This document shows, in pieces, positions 63,401 through 64,000 of a stretch of 64,000 nucleotides of DNA (within the stretch, counting starts at the first letter, position 1; every line of letters starts with the position of its first letter). Source of the DNA: DAOUEO01 sp963763495. GTDB taxonomy: Bacteria > Chloroflexota > Dehalococcoidia > DSTF01 > JALHUB01. The notes below the pieces were generated by a model. The model did no database searches, had not been told where the DNA came from, and saw nothing but the letters and a program-made list of their open reading frames with translations. The DNA is taken from positions 213,060-277,059 of the forward strand of contig CAVXOY010000018.1 in assembly GCA_963763495.1 (NCBI GenBank), read 5' to 3'. Position numbers and translations under genes: made by a program.

Positions 63401-64000
63401 AGCTCAAGGTCGGCGCGTACCTTCTCGCTGAAGTCGGGGAACGTGCTCCCGTACTGCGGCAACGCCATCTCCGGCGCGGCGAGGACAACGTGGAGCGTGA
63501 GGGTCCCGAAGTCTTCGGTACTCGTCAGGAGTGTTAGCGGGCTGACGTCCATGCTGCCTTCGACGAGGGCGTTGAAGTCGAACACCTTTGCCTGGCTCGC
63601 GAAGGTCACCGTACCGATCCCGAGGTCGAGCGCCATGCGTCCAACGAGGGTCGGGTCGGTCGTCGGCCCCGCCTCCACACCGCCGTGGATTCGTAAGTAC
63701 TGATCTGCGGTCGTCAGCCGGAGGGCAACGACGGCATCGTCGAAGCGCATTTCCAGAGGCGCGATTTCGAAAGCGCCCATCGACCCTTCCATGATGATTC
63801 CGGTTGGCTTGAGCTCGATGTTGACTCCGGCGACGCATCCCTCGTCTTTCTGGTCGACGCATAACTCGCCCGGCGGTGGGAATGGGAAAATGCCGGTGTT
63901 GCCAGATCGCACAGCGGGAGTGGCGTCGACGACGAGGGCACTGCTCCGGCGTATAGGTCAGCCCGGAAGACAATCCCCGCCGGAATGCACAGCGAGGTCA
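60449..64000 (-). CDS. very large PKD-repeat surface protein, partial and with many frame breaks
   Basis: The gene runs leftward from beyond 64000 to a stop at 60449 (over 1180 codons visible). The N-terminal part seen (to about 62560) is a globular region with MALDLGIGTVTFASQAKVFD and LPQYGSTFPDFSEKVRADLE. Then come about five PKD/Ig-like units: SISAGPASVNEGSSVSGAVT, ENADVTLTVNWDDPGVDDTF, FTFTWDDPGLLDSHIVYIDW, VFQDPGVLDTHTVTIDWGYD and AAHATDPGSDDLKFTWNWGD, each with an x-x-DDDTG-type end. The C-terminus has an EF-hand-like DSVDTNGDRKPDRQ. Such proteins act in adhesion or surface layers. At least eight frame changes occur; decay and read errors cannot be separated. Confidence 0.7.

Overview
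The window is GC-rich bacterial chromosome with ordinary housekeeping content. Several traits point to the phylum Chloroflexota, probably a Dehalococcoidia-like lineage: a GreA whose tip reads ASTQNN, a second GreA fused to a recombinase-type N-terminal domain, Dehalococcoidia-type membrane and coiled-coil proteins, and LPxxG-tailed secreted proteins. This placement is inference from protein character; there is no rRNA gene here. Cytochrome bd genes suggest at least some respiration with oxygen. Many genes are split by single-base indels that leave the flanking coding sequence well conserved. Most of these look like assembly or sequencing errors rather than true gene loss, and each affected gene is given as one feature with its breaks stated.

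Layout. 0-4 kb: sucC (five frame breaks), a 1.6-kb insertion between two 61-bp copies of the sucC 5' end (TPR membrane protein, possible small RNA, integrase remnant, interrupted tRNA-Ser copy), a RibD-type reductase and an intact tRNA-Ser. 3.9-11 kb: CsrA-like protein, DUF488, DUF1786, GYD protein, serS, Nudix, HAD, lysS, greA. 11-16.3 kb: HtrA protease, GH18-like protein, rsmD-coaD, a coiled-coil protein and an esterase-like lipoprotein. 16.3-19.6 kb: a leucine T-box leader in front of mgtC and leuS, preceded by tRNA-Ala. 19.9-30.4 kb: CoA transferase, Yip1-like membrane protein, rsmG, GreA fusion, citrate synthase, nadE, nagA, HAD, and a WecA/MraY-type sugar-phosphate transferase.

30-46.3 kb is a cell-surface glycan locus: two GT2 and one GT4 glycosyltransferases, rmlD-rmlB-rmlA (dTDP-sugar synthesis, no rmlC seen), a TIM-barrel hydrolase-like protein, a tandem array of three paralogous GT4 transferases interleaved with two paralogous methyltransferases, and gmd (GDP-mannose 4,6-dehydratase). 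Short palindromic interspersed repeats sit in its gaps. The WecA-type enzyme at 29.2 kb would start a lipid-linked glycan, the rml and gmd products would supply sugars, and the GT/MT enzymes would extend and cap it.

46.3-64 kb: metallo-hydrolase, EamA transporter, HAD, enoyl-CoA hydratase with a 3' remnant copy, a secreted LPVAG-tailed protein, heavily frame-broken cydAB, mfd, a BNR-type lipoprotein, a DUF5656-like membrane protein, tRNA-Pro, a head-to-head array of about 50-bp repeats, and a very large PKD-repeat surface protein running off the right edge.
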